A program made the translations under genes and the position numbers. Positions 43,729 through 52,805 of a stretch of DNA of 64,000 bases are shown here, one piece after another. Origin of the DNA: Amycolatopsis sp. 2-15 (GTDB taxonomy: Bacteria; Actinomycetota; Actinomycetes; Mycobacteriales; Pseudonocardiaceae); contig NZ_CP127294.1 of the NCBI RefSeq assembly GCF_030285625.1, positions 1-64,000 on the forward strand, in the 5' to 3' direction. Positions within the stretch are counted from its first letter, which is position 1, and every line of letters begins with the position of its first letter. The notes beneath the pieces are model-generated. The model made no database searches and was not told where the DNA came from. It saw nothing but the letters and a program-made list of their open reading frames with translations.

Positions 43729-44361
43729 TCAGTGGCCGCGGGCGATCCACTCGTCCAGGTGCGGTGATTCGTCGCCGACCGACGTGCCGTCGCCGTGTCC
43801 GGTGTGGACTCGGGTGCCCGCCGGCAGGACGAGCAACCGGTCCCGGATGGACGAGATGATCGTCGGGAAGTCCGAGAACGAGCGGCCGGTCGCGCCGGGG
43901 CCGCCGGCGAACAGCGTGTCGCCGGTGAACAGGGCGCCGGCCTCGGGCAGGTGCAGGCAGATCGAGCCGGGTGAGTGCCCGGGCGTGTGGATGAACTCCA
44001 GTGCGGTGCCGGCGACCGCGATACGTTCGCCGTCTTCGGCTCGCCAGAACCGCCGCCCGGGATGGGTCAGCTCCCACAGCTCCCGGTCGGCCGGGTGCAG
44101 CAGGACCGGCGAGTGGAGGTGCTCGCCGAGCTGCGGGGCGACGGTGACGTGGTCGTTGTGGCCGTGGGTACACACGATGCCGACGACGTTGCGGTCGCCG
44201 ACCGCCGCGGTGATCGCCTTCTCGTCGTGCGCGGCGTCCACGACCACGACCTCGTCGTCGTCACCGACGAGCCAGACGTTGTTGTCCACGTCCCACGTGC
44301 CGCCGTCGAGCTCGAAGACGCCCGACGTGACGACGCGGTCGATCCGGAACGCGCCGCTCAC
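43729..44361 (-). CDS. MBL-fold hydrolase, partner of mycothiol-dependent dehydrogenase
   Basis: 210 aa from GTG 44361, in a GTGA overlap with the stop of the dehydrogenase, so translation is coupled. Metallo-beta-lactamase motif THGHNDHV, with further ligands [19 protein letters not shown] and HTGHGDGT: the glyoxalase II-like set binding two metals. Next to MscR it is expected to hydrolyse the S-formyl-mycothiol that the dehydrogenase makes, releasing formate and mycothiol. That role follows from the conserved pairing in actinobacteria. Confidence 0.9.
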   Translation of the reverse strand: MSGAFRIDRVVTSGVFELDGGTWDVDNNVWLVGDDDEVVVVDAAHDEKAITAAVGDRNVVGIVCTHGHNDHVTVAPQLGEHLHSPVLLHPADRELWELTHPGRRFWRAEDGERIAVAGTALEFIHTPGHSPGSICLHLPEAGALFTGDTLFAGGPGATGRSFSDFPTIISSIRDRLLVLPAGTRVHTGHGDGTSVGDESPHLDEWIARGH

Positions 44362-45443
44362 AGGATCACCACGGACCGCAGCACCTCGCCCGCGTGCATG
44401 GTGTGGAAGGCCTTTTCGACGTCGTCGAGGGAGATCCGCTCGGTGACGAACTTGTCCAGAGGCAGCCGGCCCTGGCGGTGCAGGTCGATCAGCATCGGGA
44501 AATCGCGCTCCGGCAGGCAATCGCCGTACCAGGACGACTTCAGCGAGCCACCGCGGGCGAAGAAGTCGAGCAGCGGCATCTCCAGCCGCATGTCCGGGGT
44601 CGGGACACCGACGAGCACCACGGTGCCGGCCAGGTCACGCGCGTAGAACGCCTGCTGCCACGTCTCGGGACGACCGACCGCGTCGATCACGACGTCGGCA
44701 CCGAAGCCGCCGGTCAGCTCCTGGACGGCGGTGACCGCGTCGTTTTCGGCGGCGTTGATGGTGTGCGTCGCGCCGAGGTCGCGCGCCCAGGCGAGCTTCC
44801 GGTCGTCGCGGTCGACGGCGATGATCGTCGTCGCGCCGGCGAGGCGGGCACCGGCGATAGCGGCGTCGCCCACTCCCCCGCAGCCGATGACCGCCACCGA
44901 GTCACCGCGGCCCACGCCGCCGGTGTTGACCGCGGCGCCGAGCCCGGCCATCACGCCGCAGCCGAGCAGGCCGGCGACCGCCGGGTCCACGGTCGGATCC
45001 ACCTTCGTGCACTGCCCGGCGTGCACGAGGGTCTTGTCCGCGAACGCCCCGATGCCCAGCGCCGGGGTCAGCTCGGTGCCGTCGGTCAGCGTCATCCGTT
45101 GCGTCGCGTTGAACGTGTTGAAGCAGTACTGGGGGCGGCCGCGTTTGCACGCCCGGCACTGTCCGCAGACCGCGCGCCAGTTGAGGACGACGAAGTCCCC
45201 CGGCTGAACGGACTCCACCCCGGCACCGACGCTCTCCACGGTGCCGGCGGCCTCGTGGCCGAGCAGGAACGGGAACTCGTCGTTGATGCCACCTTCGCGG
45301 TAGGTCAGGTCGGTGTGGCAGACGCCGCACGCCGCGATCGCGACGACCACTTCATCGGGGCCGGGGTCCGGGACCACGATGTCGGTCAGTTCGACCGCCG
45401 CGCCCTTCGACCGGGCGATCACCCCGCGCACCTGCTGTGGCAT
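44358..45443 (-). CDS. mscR: S-(hydroxymethyl)mycothiol dehydrogenase
   Basis: 361 aa from ATG 45443 (the family's usual length; an ATG at 45467 would add 8 residues). Zinc alcohol dehydrogenase of class III type: catalytic CGVCHTDL and [12 protein letters not shown], structural zinc [18 protein letters not shown] fold [20 protein letters not shown]. The sequence, with [20 protein letters not shown] and [18 protein letters not shown], matches the mycothiol-dependent formaldehyde dehydrogenase/nitrosothiol reductase of actinobacteria. It oxidises the mycothiol adduct of formaldehyde with NAD and reduces S-nitrosomycothiol. It is coupled to the MBL gene and divergent (49 bp) from a LuxR-type regulator. 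Confidence 0.92.
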   Translation of the reverse strand: MPQQVRGVIARSKGAAVELTDIVVPDPGPDEVVVAIAACGVCHTDLTYREGGINDEFPFLLGHEAAGTVESVGAGVESVQPGDFVVLNWRAVCGQCRACKRGRPQYCFNTFNATQRMTLTDGTELTPALGIGAFADKTLVHAGQCTKVDPTVDPAVAGLLGCGVMAGLGAAVNTGGVGRGDSVAVIGCGGVGDAAIAGARLAGATTIIAVDRDDRKLAWARDLGATHTINAAENDAVTAVQELTGGFGADVVIDAVGRPETWQQAFYARDLAGTVVLVGVPTPDMRLEMPLLDFFARGGSLKSSWYGDCLPERDFPMLIDLHRQGRLPLDKFVTERISLDDVEKAFHTMHAGEVLRSVVIL

Positions 45444-45492
45444 TTCCCTGAAACCTCCGTTGGTCACCGGCCCGAGTCATGCGTGGCAACGC

Positions 45493-46851
45493 ATGCCTGA
45501 CGCGACCCTAGAACGGGTGACCGTGGCTGCGACCTGGTCGTTGGTCGAGGGAAACCTGGTCTTCCGGCCAGGGCCCGCGGTCGTTATCGTGATTCCGGTG
45601 ACCGACCCCATCGAGCTGACCGAGCTGCGGGAGGTCGTCGAGGGCCCGCTGCGCGAGATCGCCGCACGGTTCTCGCGGTTCCTCGCCGACCGCTGGCCGC
45701 ACCAGGCGCTCGTCATCTTCACCCTCGAGTGCACCGGCCGCCCGCGCAAGGTCGCCGGTGCCACGGCGATCACCGAAAAGATCACCATCGCCGAGCTCGA
45801 GCAACTCAAGGCCACCGTGCCGCCCGACAGCCGGCTGACCACGCACGCCGAGCTGGGCGGCGCCGACCGCGCCGTCTGGGCCGCGCTCGACGCCGGCGGC
45901 ACCCTGCTCGTGCTCGTCCCGCGGTCCCCTCGCGCGAAGTGCCCGCAGCCGGCACTGCTGGGTGCGCTGTTCGGGATCGTCGCGACCTCCATCCGCCAGC
46001 AGGTCGCGCAAGCCAGCCCCGACTACCTGGCCGAGTCCCGCGCGGCCTCGACCGAACGAGCCCGCACGATCGCCGAAATGGCCGCGGCCCACGAAACCGC
46101 GCTCGTGACGGTCCTGACCGCGCTGCGCTCCACCCGCCTGGACGACCACCGCGCCCGCCTCGCCGCGACCGACTCCGCTTCGGCCGCGCTGGTGGCCCTG
46201 CGCTCGGCGCAGACGTCCGAGCGCGCCCTGTCCGAAGAGCCGGCCCACAGCGCGTTCACCAGGCTCCGCCGCGAAGTTCGGCAGATGCTCCGCCACCACG
46301 ACGCCGAGCTGGAGTTCGTCACCCCGCCGAAGGACGCGCACCCGCTGCCCGGCGAAATCGCCCACGCCGCCCGCGCCATGACCTGCACGACGGTGCTGGC
46401 CTTCACCACCCAGCCCGACCTGACCCGCCTCAGGATCGCCTGGTCGACCGACACCACCGCGCTGTACCTCGACATCCGCGACCGCGAATCCGGCCACCTC
46501 GACGCCACCGGCCTCCGCCGCCAACTCGACGGCCGCGCGAAAACCCTCGGCGCCACCGTCGAGGTCGACGCCGTCCCCGGCTGGGGCAGCCGCGTCGCCA
46601 TCGCCTTGCCGTTCGAGCCCGACTCGGACCAGCCGGACGACGCTCTGCTGTCGACGCTCAACCGGCGCGAGCTGGAAGTCCTGCGTCTTGTGTCGAGGGG
46701 GCAGCGGAACAAGTCGATCGCCGAGGCTCTCGGCATCACGGAGAGCACGGTGAAATTCCATGTGGCGGGGGTGTTGAAGAAGCTCGACGTGAGTTCGCGG
46801 GGTGAGGCCGCGGCGTTGGCGTTGGCGGCGGGGATCGCTGCTGCTGACTGA
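45493..46851 (+). CDS. LuxR-type regulator with kinase-like core
   Basis: 452 aa from ATG 45493; GTG 45520 is an alternative start. The C-terminus is a LuxR/NarL helix-turn-helix (LNRRELEVLRLVSRGQRNKS, ESTVKFHVAGVLKKLDVSSR). The middle has a helical dimerisation-like segment (AAHETALVTVLTALRSTRLD) and a stretch ending in VDAVPGWGSRVAIALPF, like the last motif of a histidine-kinase ATPase. The N-terminal 180 residues have no recognised domain. It thus looks like a sensor kinase whose output is its own DNA-binding domain. Divergent from mscR by only 49 bp, it probably controls that operon. Confidence 0.8.
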   Translation: MPDATLERVTVAATWSLVEGNLVFRPGPAVVIVIPVTDPIELTELREVVEGPLREIAARFSRFLADRWPHQALVIFTLECTGRPRKVAGATAITEKITIAELEQLKATVPPDSRLTTHAELGGADRAVWAALDAGGTLLVLVPRSPRAKCPQPALLGALFGIVATSIRQQVAQASPDYLAESRAASTERARTIAEMAAAHETALVTVLTALRSTRLDDHRARLAATDSASAALVALRSAQTSERALSEEPAHSAFTRLRREVRQMLRHHDAELEFVTPPKDAHPLPGEIAHAARAMTCTTVLAFTTQPDLTRLRIAWSTDTTALYLDIRDRESGHLDATGLRRQLDGRAKTLGATVEVDAVPGWGSRVAIALPFEPDSDQPDDALLSTLNRRELEVLRLVSRGQRNKSIAEALGITESTVKFHVAGVLKKLDVSSRGEAAALALAAGIAAAD

Positions 46852-46884
46852 CGGAGTGCGAAGGAGCGCCTCGCAGTCAAGCTC

Positions 46885-47829
46885 TCAGCTGGATTTCCCG
46901 CCCCGTTCCAGCAGCCCGCTCAGCTCACCGGCGAGAGCGACCGATGCCTCGATCTCGGCCTTGCGGATCGACACACTTTCCACCAGGAAGCCGAAGGGCA
47001 GACCGAGTCTGCGGCAGAAGGCGATCAGGTCGCGCGCGGTCGTCAGACAGTGCTCGTAGGACTCGGCCAGCGTGTCGTCGGCGTGGCGGAGGGAATTTTC
47101 CAGCCAGCGGGGGACGTGGACACCCAGCCACTTGAGGAAGGTGAGCGTCTTCATCGAGCCGCACACCGAGAGCGTGAACAGGACGGGCTTCGGTTCGAGC
47201 TGCCGCTCCCGGCAGGCGTAGTAGTAGTCGGAGACCATGCTCTTCGCCGCGTCGGAGCTGTAGATCACCTGCGAGATGAAGTACGCGCAGCCCGCCTGCT
47301 GCTTGGTGATCAACCGCAGGTGCTCGTCGGAGCGTTCGGTGATGGCGACGCCGCCGAGCAGCAGATCCGGCCGGACGTCCCGGCGCAGCGCCTGCGCCTG
47401 GGACAGCCGGGTCCGCACCGCCTTGTCCTTCGAAGACGCGCCGACGAACACGGTGAGCACGCGGTCGGTGTCGGCCGTCCGCAGCCAGCTCCGCAGCTGC
47501 GCCTCGGTGTACTTGCCGACGCAGCGGTAGACGACCGCGGGCCGGTTCCACTCGCCGAGGTATTCCTCGTGGTACACGGCGGGATCGAGGGTCGGCAGGT
47601 ACGGAAACGGCCGCTCCGCCGGGTTGCGGTCGCTCTCGTCGTCGATGTCGTACAGCGCGAGGCCGTCCACGCCGAGGGAGTCCAACCGCGCCAACGTGGC
47701 CGCGGTGATCTCCCGGATCCGTTCGGGCGCGGTACTCAGGCGGGGCGGCGTGATGCCGAACAGCAGGATCTCGCTGCCGGCGTGGGTCATCAGCGTCCGG
47801 AGAGCTGCGCTGTCGCGGTGGTCCACCAT
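46885..47829 (-). CDS. Methylenetetrahydrofolate reductase-like protein
   Basis: 314 aa from ATG 47829. TIM-barrel pattern of the MetF family: EILLFGITPPRLSTAPERIR, VDGLALYDIDDES, RVLTVFVGASSKDKAVRTRL, LLLGGVAITERSDEHLRLIT, GCAYFISQVIYSSDAAKSMV, and KPVLFTLSVCGSMKTLTFLK. It is similar in size to MetF but diverged, as the typical MetF flavin and folate signatures are only partly visible. It may be an F420- or FAD-dependent folate enzyme, or a domesticated barrel. No methionine genes adjoin. Convergent with the LuxR gene (33 bp between ends). Confidence 0.75.
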   Translation of the reverse strand: MVDHRDSAALRTLMTHAGSEILLFGITPPRLSTAPERIREITAATLARLDSLGVDGLALYDIDDESDRNPAERPFPYLPTLDPAVYHEEYLGEWNRPAVVYRCVGKYTEAQLRSWLRTADTDRVLTVFVGASSKDKAVRTRLSQAQALRRDVRPDLLLGGVAITERSDEHLRLITKQQAGCAYFISQVIYSSDAAKSMVSDYYYACRERQLEPKPVLFTLSVCGSMKTLTFLKWLGVHVPRWLENSLRHADDTLAESYEHCLTTARDLIAFCRRLGLPFGFLVESVSIRKAEIEASVALAGELSGLLERGGKSS

Positions 47830-48037
47830 GGCGCGGAAGCTAGCAGCTCGGCCATCGGACGGCGGGCAATGCCCTCGATGGCTCTCCGGCGAGCCGGTCG
47901 AGCAATGTCCACAGTGGCCGAGGCCGCCCTTCCTGAGACGTGTCCGAAACGTTGCCGTCTCGTACTCCCCGGGCCGTAACGACCGATCGCCGCCGGCGAT
48001 GTTTTGCGGCGAGGCCAACGAGGTTGGGTGGTACACA

Positions 48038-49009
48038 GTGGACGAGTACGACATCGAGAACCATCCGGACCTGATGGACCCGGACTGGCGGCGGCACGCC
48101 GAGAAGGAGGCGTGGGTCGATCTGCGGCGTAACCGCGGCCGGGCGAAGTGGCGCAAGGGGCTGACGACCGCGGCGGTCGTGGTGGTTGTCGTGGCGGGCG
48201 CCGGGGTCGGGTTCTACGTATGGGGGAAGTCGACGGCCGAGCAGAGCACCGATGCGGACGTCGGCGCGCCGGCGTCGGTCGCGGTGGCGACGACGGAGGC
48301 GGCGCCGACCGAGCTGCCCGACGAGGGGCACGTCGACCTGACGCGGCCGTTCGAGGGCACGCCGGCGCAGAACTGGGCCGAGGGGATCGCGGGGCTGACC
48401 GTGCCGGCGGCGGCGAAGGTGGGCTCGTTCTCGGCTAAGCAGGTCGGGCAGGCCGAGGATCAGGTGAAGCAGGCGATCGCCGTGGCGCAGTTCGACCCGG
48501 ACACGGTGGATCGCCACAACCCGGCCAAGTACATCGGGCTGCTCGCGCCGGACGAGAGACCGGACGCGCGGGCGAACCCCCAGAGTTTCGTGATCTACCT
48601 GGCGGATGGCTATCACCTGCTGCCCGTCTCGCCGAGGATGACCGGGTCGATGACGGTGAAGCCGGGCAAGGCCGGTGAGCTGCTGATCCACGCGACCTAC
48701 GTGGTGGCCTACGCGTTCGACCCCGGCGAGCACCCGGTCGACGGCCCGGCCGACCTGGAACCGTTCGTCCGCGTCGACGCCGACTACGCGGTGCGCAGCG
48801 GATCGCACTGGCGGGCTTCGAGCCGCGGGCTGTGGGTGGACAAGTTCGACCCGTACTTCACCAGCGTCGCGTGCGGGAAGGACGATCGGCTCACACCCGC
48901 GTTCAGCGACCGCGATTACGCCGCCACGTCCTTGTCCCCCGAGCCCGGCCGGTTCGACCCGAACAAACCGATGCCCACCGAGGACAACTGCCACGGCACC
49001 CCCGGCTAG
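48038..49009 (+). CDS. Single-pass membrane protein with extracytoplasmic domain
   Basis: 323 aa from GTG 48038; ATG 47999 would add 13 residues. A basic cytoplasmic head (HAEKEAWVDLRRNRGRAKWR) is followed by one helix (GLTTAAVVVVVVAGAGVGFY) and about 270 residues outside. The outer part has a repeated beta-like layout (SFVIYLADGYHLLPVSPRMT, LLIHATYVVAYAFDPGEHPV, DADYAVRSGSHWRASS). I do not recognise a named family; similar anchored proteins are common in Amycolatopsis. Its stop overlaps the ligase stop by the palindrome ctag. Confidence 0.8.
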   Translation: MDEYDIENHPDLMDPDWRRHAEKEAWVDLRRNRGRAKWRKGLTTAAVVVVVVAGAGVGFYVWGKSTAEQSTDADVGAPASVAVATTEAAPTELPDEGHVDLTRPFEGTPAQNWAEGIAGLTVPAAAKVGSFSAKQVGQAEDQVKQAIAVAQFDPDTVDRHNPAKYIGLLAPDERPDARANPQSFVIYLADGYHLLPVSPRMTGSMTVKPGKAGELLIHATYVVAYAFDPGEHPVDGPADLEPFVRVDADYAVRSGSHWRASSRGLWVDKFDPYFTSVACGKDDRLTPAFSDRDYAATSLSPEPGRFDPNKPMPTEDNCHGTPG

Positions 49010-50997
49010 ACGACCCCGGCCTCGATCAGCTGTTGCCAGATCACACCCTGATCGACGACCTCGACACCGAGTTTCTCCGCCTTCGTGAGCTTGCTCGCGC
49101 CGACGTCGGCGCCGGTGATGAGCAGGTCGGTGCTCGCCGAGACCGACGACGCGGTGGTCGCGCCGGCCTGCTCGCACAGCCGCTGGAAGGTCGGGCGGGG
49201 TACTTTCTCGCCCGACCGCGGGTCGCTGATCCCGCCGGTGATCACCACCGTCTTGTCGGCCAGCGGCGCGCCGGCGGCCACGACCGCTGGGAGGTCTTCT
49301 TCCAGGACGTCCAGCGAAACGCCGCGCTCCCGCAGCCGGTCGAGCTCGGGCCGCAGCCGCGTGAGGTGCTCGATCAGCGACGCGGCGACCTTGGGCCCGA
49401 TGTCCTCGACCGCCACGAGCCCGTCTTCACCGGCCTCGGCGACGGCCTCCAGCGAGCCGAAGCCCGCGCGGCACAACCGGGCCGCGGTGCCTTCCGACGC
49501 CATCGGGATCGCCAGCCCGATCAAGGCGCGGCGCAGACCGACCCGGCGGCTGGCGTCGATCGACTCGATCATGCGCGTGGCCGAGACCTCGCCGATGCGG
49601 TCGAACTCCAGCAGCCGTTCCTTGGTCAGCCGGTAGAAGTCGGACGGGTGCTCCAGGATCCCCATCTCGGCCAGCCGTTCGATCCACACCCCGCCGATGG
49701 CGTCGATGTCCGCGGCCGCGCGGGAGGCCCAATGGATCAGCCGGCGCACGGTCTGGGCGGGGCAGGCGACGTTGGTGCAGAACAGTTCCCGGCTGTTGCC
49801 CTGCTCGGTCAGCGGCTGGTCGCACGACGGGCACCGGGTAGGCGGAACGATGTCCCGCTCCGCGCCCGTGCGCTTCGACGCGTCGAGCACGCCGGCGACG
49901 AACGGGATCACGTCGCCCGCGCGGCGCACCAGCACCGTGTCGCCGATCTTGATGCCGCGCGCGCGGATGACCTCTTGGTTGGCCAGGGTCGCGCGGGTGA
50001 CGGTCGTGCCGCCCACGAACACCGGCTCGAGCCAGGCCACCGGGGCGATCTTGCCCGTCTTGCCGACGTCCCAGACCACATCGGACAGCACCGTGGTCTT
50101 CTCCTCGGCGGCGAACTTGAACGCGAGCGCGCCCCGCGGCGAGCTCGACCGCGTGCCGGCGGCGGCGTAGGCGTCTCGGTCGGCCAGACGCAGGACGGCG
50201 CCGTCGAGGTCGTAGTCGAGATCGTTGCGCTGTTGCTCGATCTTGGTGATCACCGCCTGCGCGGCCTCGGCGTCGGCGCAGCGACGCATGTCGGCGGCGG
50301 TGAAGCCGAGCGTCTGGAGGGCGCGGGCGAGGTCGGTGTCCGCGCTGTCGGGGTCGGTGTCCAGATCGAAGGCGAAGAACCGCAGCCGCCGCTCCGCGAC
50401 CGTCGCCGGGTCCTTCGCCCGCAGGGTGCCGGCGGCGGCGTTGCGCGGGTTGATCAGCGGCTTGTCGGGGTGGGCGGTGTTGTAGGCCGCGAACGTGGAA
50501 CGCAGCATCACCGCCTCCCCGCGCACTTCGACGCGGCCGGGCGCCTCGACTCGGTCGGGCACGCCGTCGGTCAGGGCTCGGACGAGGACGGTCACGTCGT
50601 CGCCGGTCGTCCCGTCGCCGCGGGTGACGGCGCGCGCCAGGCGGCCCTGCTCGTAGACGAGCGCCAGCGACAGGCCGTCCAGCTTCGGCATCACGACGAC
50701 GGGCTGCCCGGGGAAGCGGTCGAAGAACGCCGCCACCTGCTCGGGCTTCGTCGCCTTCTCCAACGACAACATGGGCCGCGAATGCCGGATCGGCGCGTGC
50801 AACACCGCCGGCGCGCCCACCTGCTCCAGCGGGTTCGGGTCGGGCGCCAACGCCGGGTTGGCCTCGATCAACCCCCGCAACTCGTCCTCGACCACGTCGT
50901 ACTCCGCGTCCGCCACCACCGGCGAGCCCCGGTAGTACGCGTCGCGCAGCACCACGATCTGATCGGCGAGTTCCTGAATCCGCTTCCGAGCATCCAC
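49006..50997 (-). CDS. ligA: NAD-dependent DNA ligase
   Basis: 663 aa. Adenylation domain with the active-site lysine in MPKLDGLS (Lys105), then RGDGTTGDDVT and GEAVM, OB fold, zinc finger CPSCDQPL...CTNVACPA, helix-hairpin-helix repeats (about 460-560) and C-terminal BRCT (KTVVITGGISDPRSG...ITGADVGASKLTKAEKLGV). It seals nicks using NAD. It is shorter than typical LigA (about 700-730) and its usual neighbours (gatCAB) are absent. Like other Amycolatopsis genomes, this strain may carry it as a second, accessory copy; the window cannot show whether it is the only one. Convergent with the membrane protein, with 4 shared bases. Confidence 0.93.
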   Translation of the reverse strand: MDARKRIQELADQIVVLRDAYYRGSPVVADAEYDVVEDELRGLIEANPALAPDPNPLEQVGAPAVLHAPIRHSRPMLSLEKATKPEQVAAFFDRFPGQPVVVMPKLDGLSLALVYEQGRLARAVTRGDGTTGDDVTVLVRALTDGVPDRVEAPGRVEVRGEAVMLRSTFAAYNTAHPDKPLINPRNAAAGTLRAKDPATVAERRLRFFAFDLDTDPDSADTDLARALQTLGFTAADMRRCADAEAAQAVITKIEQQRNDLDYDLDGAVLRLADRDAYAAAGTRSSSPRGALAFKFAAEEKTTVLSDVVWDVGKTGKIAPVAWLEPVFVGGTTVTRATLANQEVIRARGIKIGDTVLVRRAGDVIPFVAGVLDASKRTGAERDIVPPTRCPSCDQPLTEQGNSRELFCTNVACPAQTVRRLIHWASRAAADIDAIGGVWIERLAEMGILEHPSDFYRLTKERLLEFDRIGEVSATRMIESIDASRRVGLRRALIGLAIPMASEGTAARLCRAGFGSLEAVAEAGEDGLVAVEDIGPKVAASLIEHLTRLRPELDRLRERGVSLDVLEEDLPAVVAAGAPLADKTVVITGGISDPRSGEKVPRPTFQRLCEQAGATTASSVSASTDLLITGADVGASKLTKAEKLGVEVVDQGVIWQQLIEAGVV

Positions 50998-51036
50998 GGC
51001 TGAGGACGCTACCGGGGCGCACCGACAGAAGTGGGG

Positions 51037-51600
51037 CTACGGCCGGTCACGGCCCGGGTGAATCGGCTGCCGGTACGGCAGGAGCCAGTGCAGCAGCAGG
51101 CCGGTCAGAGCGGAGACCGTCACGGCGCCCGCCGAACCGAAGATCGTGAACTGCTCGTCCACCTCGATGCCGGCCGAGGTGGTGATCACCCAGCCCAGGC
51201 ACCACAGCACGGGCATCGCCACGGGCCACGCCCAGCGGTGGCGCGCGGCGCGCGGCAGGGCGGCCAGCTGCGCGGCGCCGAGGAGCACGCCGGTGACGGC
51301 GCCCATGATCGCGAGGTCGGCCAGGGAACTGCCGTAGTCGACGACCACCGCGCCGAGGAGCAACCCGGCGCCCATGCCCACGGTGGTGGCCGGGATCCAG
51401 CGCAGCGGGTCGAGCCGCCGGCGGCTGACGAGGGCCTGGCCGGTGCCGACGACCAGCCCGGTCACCGCACCGCCGAAAAGCGCGGCCAGCGGGTTGTCGA
51501 CCCGGCCGACGACGGCGCCGCCCGCCACGCCGCCCAGCGGGAAGGCGAGAAACCCGACCGTCCAGAGCACCCACGTCACGAGGGACGCGTTACGCGTCAT
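51037..51600 (-). CDS. Small polytopic membrane protein
   Basis: 187 aa. Four to five hydrophobic helices with glycine-rich cores (LVTWVLWTVGFLAFPLGGVA, FGGAVTGLVVGTGQALVS, ATTVGMGAGLLLGAVVVDYG, AIMGAVTGVLLGAAQLAALP). The repeated GGAVTGLVVGTGQAL / MGAVTGVLLGAAQLA units show that it arose by internal duplication. Family unknown to me. The start overlaps the end of the preceding small gene by 11 bases, so both are translated together. Confidence 0.8.
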   Translation of the reverse strand: MTRNASLVTWVLWTVGFLAFPLGGVAGGAVVGRVDNPLAALFGGAVTGLVVGTGQALVSRRRLDPLRWIPATTVGMGAGLLLGAVVVDYGSSLADLAIMGAVTGVLLGAAQLAALPRAARHRWAWPVAMPVLWCLGWVITTSAGIEVDEQFTIFGSAGAVTVSALTGLLLHWLLPYRQPIHPGRDRP

Positions 51601-51781
51601 GTCGGCGCCTCCCCGGCATCGTCACCCCGAGTGCGGCCACCCACAGCCCCCAGGCCACGCTGCCGAGCAGCCCCGCCAGGTCCCAGACCGGGAAGGCGGG
51701 CACGGCCGTGAGGGCCCGCGACGAAAGGCCGCCGGTCGTCTGTCTGAGGCGGGTGGTCGTGCCCGCGGTGGTGAGTGCCAT
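51590..51781 (-). CDS. Small membrane protein, first gene of pair
   Basis: 63 aa from ATG 51781. A Thr/Arg-rich N-terminus is followed by one helix (FPVWDLAGLLGSVAWGLWVA ALGV) and a basic tail. No family recognised. It overlaps the next gene and probably forms a membrane complex with it or regulates its translation. Confidence 0.6.
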   Translation of the reverse strand: MALTTAGTTTRLRQTTGGLSSRALTAVPAFPVWDLAGLLGSVAWGLWVAALGVTMPGRRRHDA

Positions 51782-52008
51782 TTCCGGACCCCTCTGGGCG
51801 CGATGTGGACGCCGTCGGATCACGGTACGTTGCCGAGTCCCTGATCGAGGTCACTCACGGAGACAGCCGAAGCGCGCGAGAACGGCGGTGTGGATCCTCG
51901 GGCTCGCAACGGATCTGCAGGACGGCGGCGGCGTCCGTGCGCAGGAGGTGGGTGCCGGTCACCGCCACAAAGCCGGGGTTTTCACGGCGGTCTGCGTAGA
52001 TTTCCGGC

Positions 52009-52188
52009 GTGTGCGAAGACGATGTGCGGAGTGAGCGAGTCGCGAAGATCGTGATCACGACGCTGGGCGGATTCCTGATCGCGCTCGGAGTGGCCGCCGC
52101 GACGGGGCTTGTGTTCCTGTTGGCCTTGGCGCACAGCAATCGTGACGTCGCGGTCGACATGTCATTCCCGGCTGACTTTCCCGGCTGA
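52009..52188 (+). CDS. Small single-pass membrane protein
   Basis: 59 aa from GTG 52009 (VCEDDVRSERVAKIVITTLG). One strong helix (GGFLIALGVAAATGLVFLLA) then a short polar tail ending DFPG. No ribosome site as clear as its neighbours, but third positions are GC-rich and the composition is that of a real small membrane protein. Function unknown. The gap to the next gene is 81 bp. Confidence 0.5.
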   Translation: MCEDDVRSERVAKIVITTLGGFLIALGVAAATGLVFLLALAHSNRDVAVDMSFPADFPG

Positions 52189-52269
52189 CGTTCGCGAACG
52201 AGGACCGGGTTTGTCCGCGATCGGGTCTAGCGTCGGTCAGGTCGGAAAGCAGCAGCGGGAAGGAAACCA

Positions 52270-52677
52270 GTGAACTTCGCGTCCATACGGATCATCACCG
52301 GCGACGTCGGGCGGCTCGTCGCGTTCTACGAGCGGGTCAGCGGGCAGGCGGCGAAGTGGAGTACGCCCGATTTCGCCGAGGTGGCGTTCGCGTCGGGCAC
52401 GTTGGCGATCGGGAGCACGCGCACGGTGGGGCTGTTCGGGGCCGGGTCGGCGGAGGCCGGGGTGAACCGGTCGGTGATCGTCGAGTTCATCGTGGACGAC
52501 GTGGACGCGCGGTACGCCGAGTTGAGTGAGTGGCTGGAGGAAGTGGTGACACCGCCGACGACGATGCCGTGGGGCAACCGCGCCTTGTTGTTCCGGGATC
52601 CCGACGGGAATCTCGTCAACGTTTTCACGCCGGTCACCGAGGAGGCAGTCGCGAAGTTCGTTGCTGTGTCACGGTAG
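52270..52677 (+). CDS. VOC family (glyoxalase/bleomycin resistance-like) protein
   Basis: 135 aa from GTG 52270 with ggaagg 7 bases upstream. The paired beta-alpha-beta modules of the VOC fold are complete: MNFASIRIITGDVGRLVAFY, and IVEFIVDDVDARYAELSEWL with NRALLFRDPDGNLVNVFTP at the end. Members are metal-dependent lyases, dioxygenases or drug-binding proteins. Substrate unknown. Convergent with the Ddn-like gene through the hairpin at 52737-52781. Confidence 0.9.
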   Translation: MNFASIRIITGDVGRLVAFYERVSGQAAKWSTPDFAEVAFASGTLAIGSTRTVGLFGAGSAEAGVNRSVIVEFIVDDVDARYAELSEWLEEVVTPPTTMPWGNRALLFRDPDGNLVNVFTPVTEEAVAKFVAVSR

Positions 52678-52736
52678 GCGCCGGTCACCTAGCGGTTCAG
52701 CGCGCGGCGTCCGGCGCGGCTGTCGTCGACGCGTGA

Positions 52737-52781
52737 GCGAGCCGGCTGGTCCGTCCTTTTCGGATAGACCACCCGGCTCGC
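52737..52781. terminator. Bidirectional terminator
   Basis: 20-base arms (52737-52756 and 52762-52781, gcgagccgg / ccggctcgc at the base) pair at 16 of 20 positions around a tttt-containing loop. It lies between two genes that converge, and would end both messages. Confidence 0.7.
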
Positions 52782-52805
52782 CCAACCCCCAGTGCAAGAG
52801 AAGGA

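Noticed and set aside
48832..51003. 723-codon plus-strand frame
   Set aside because: Antisense to ligA.
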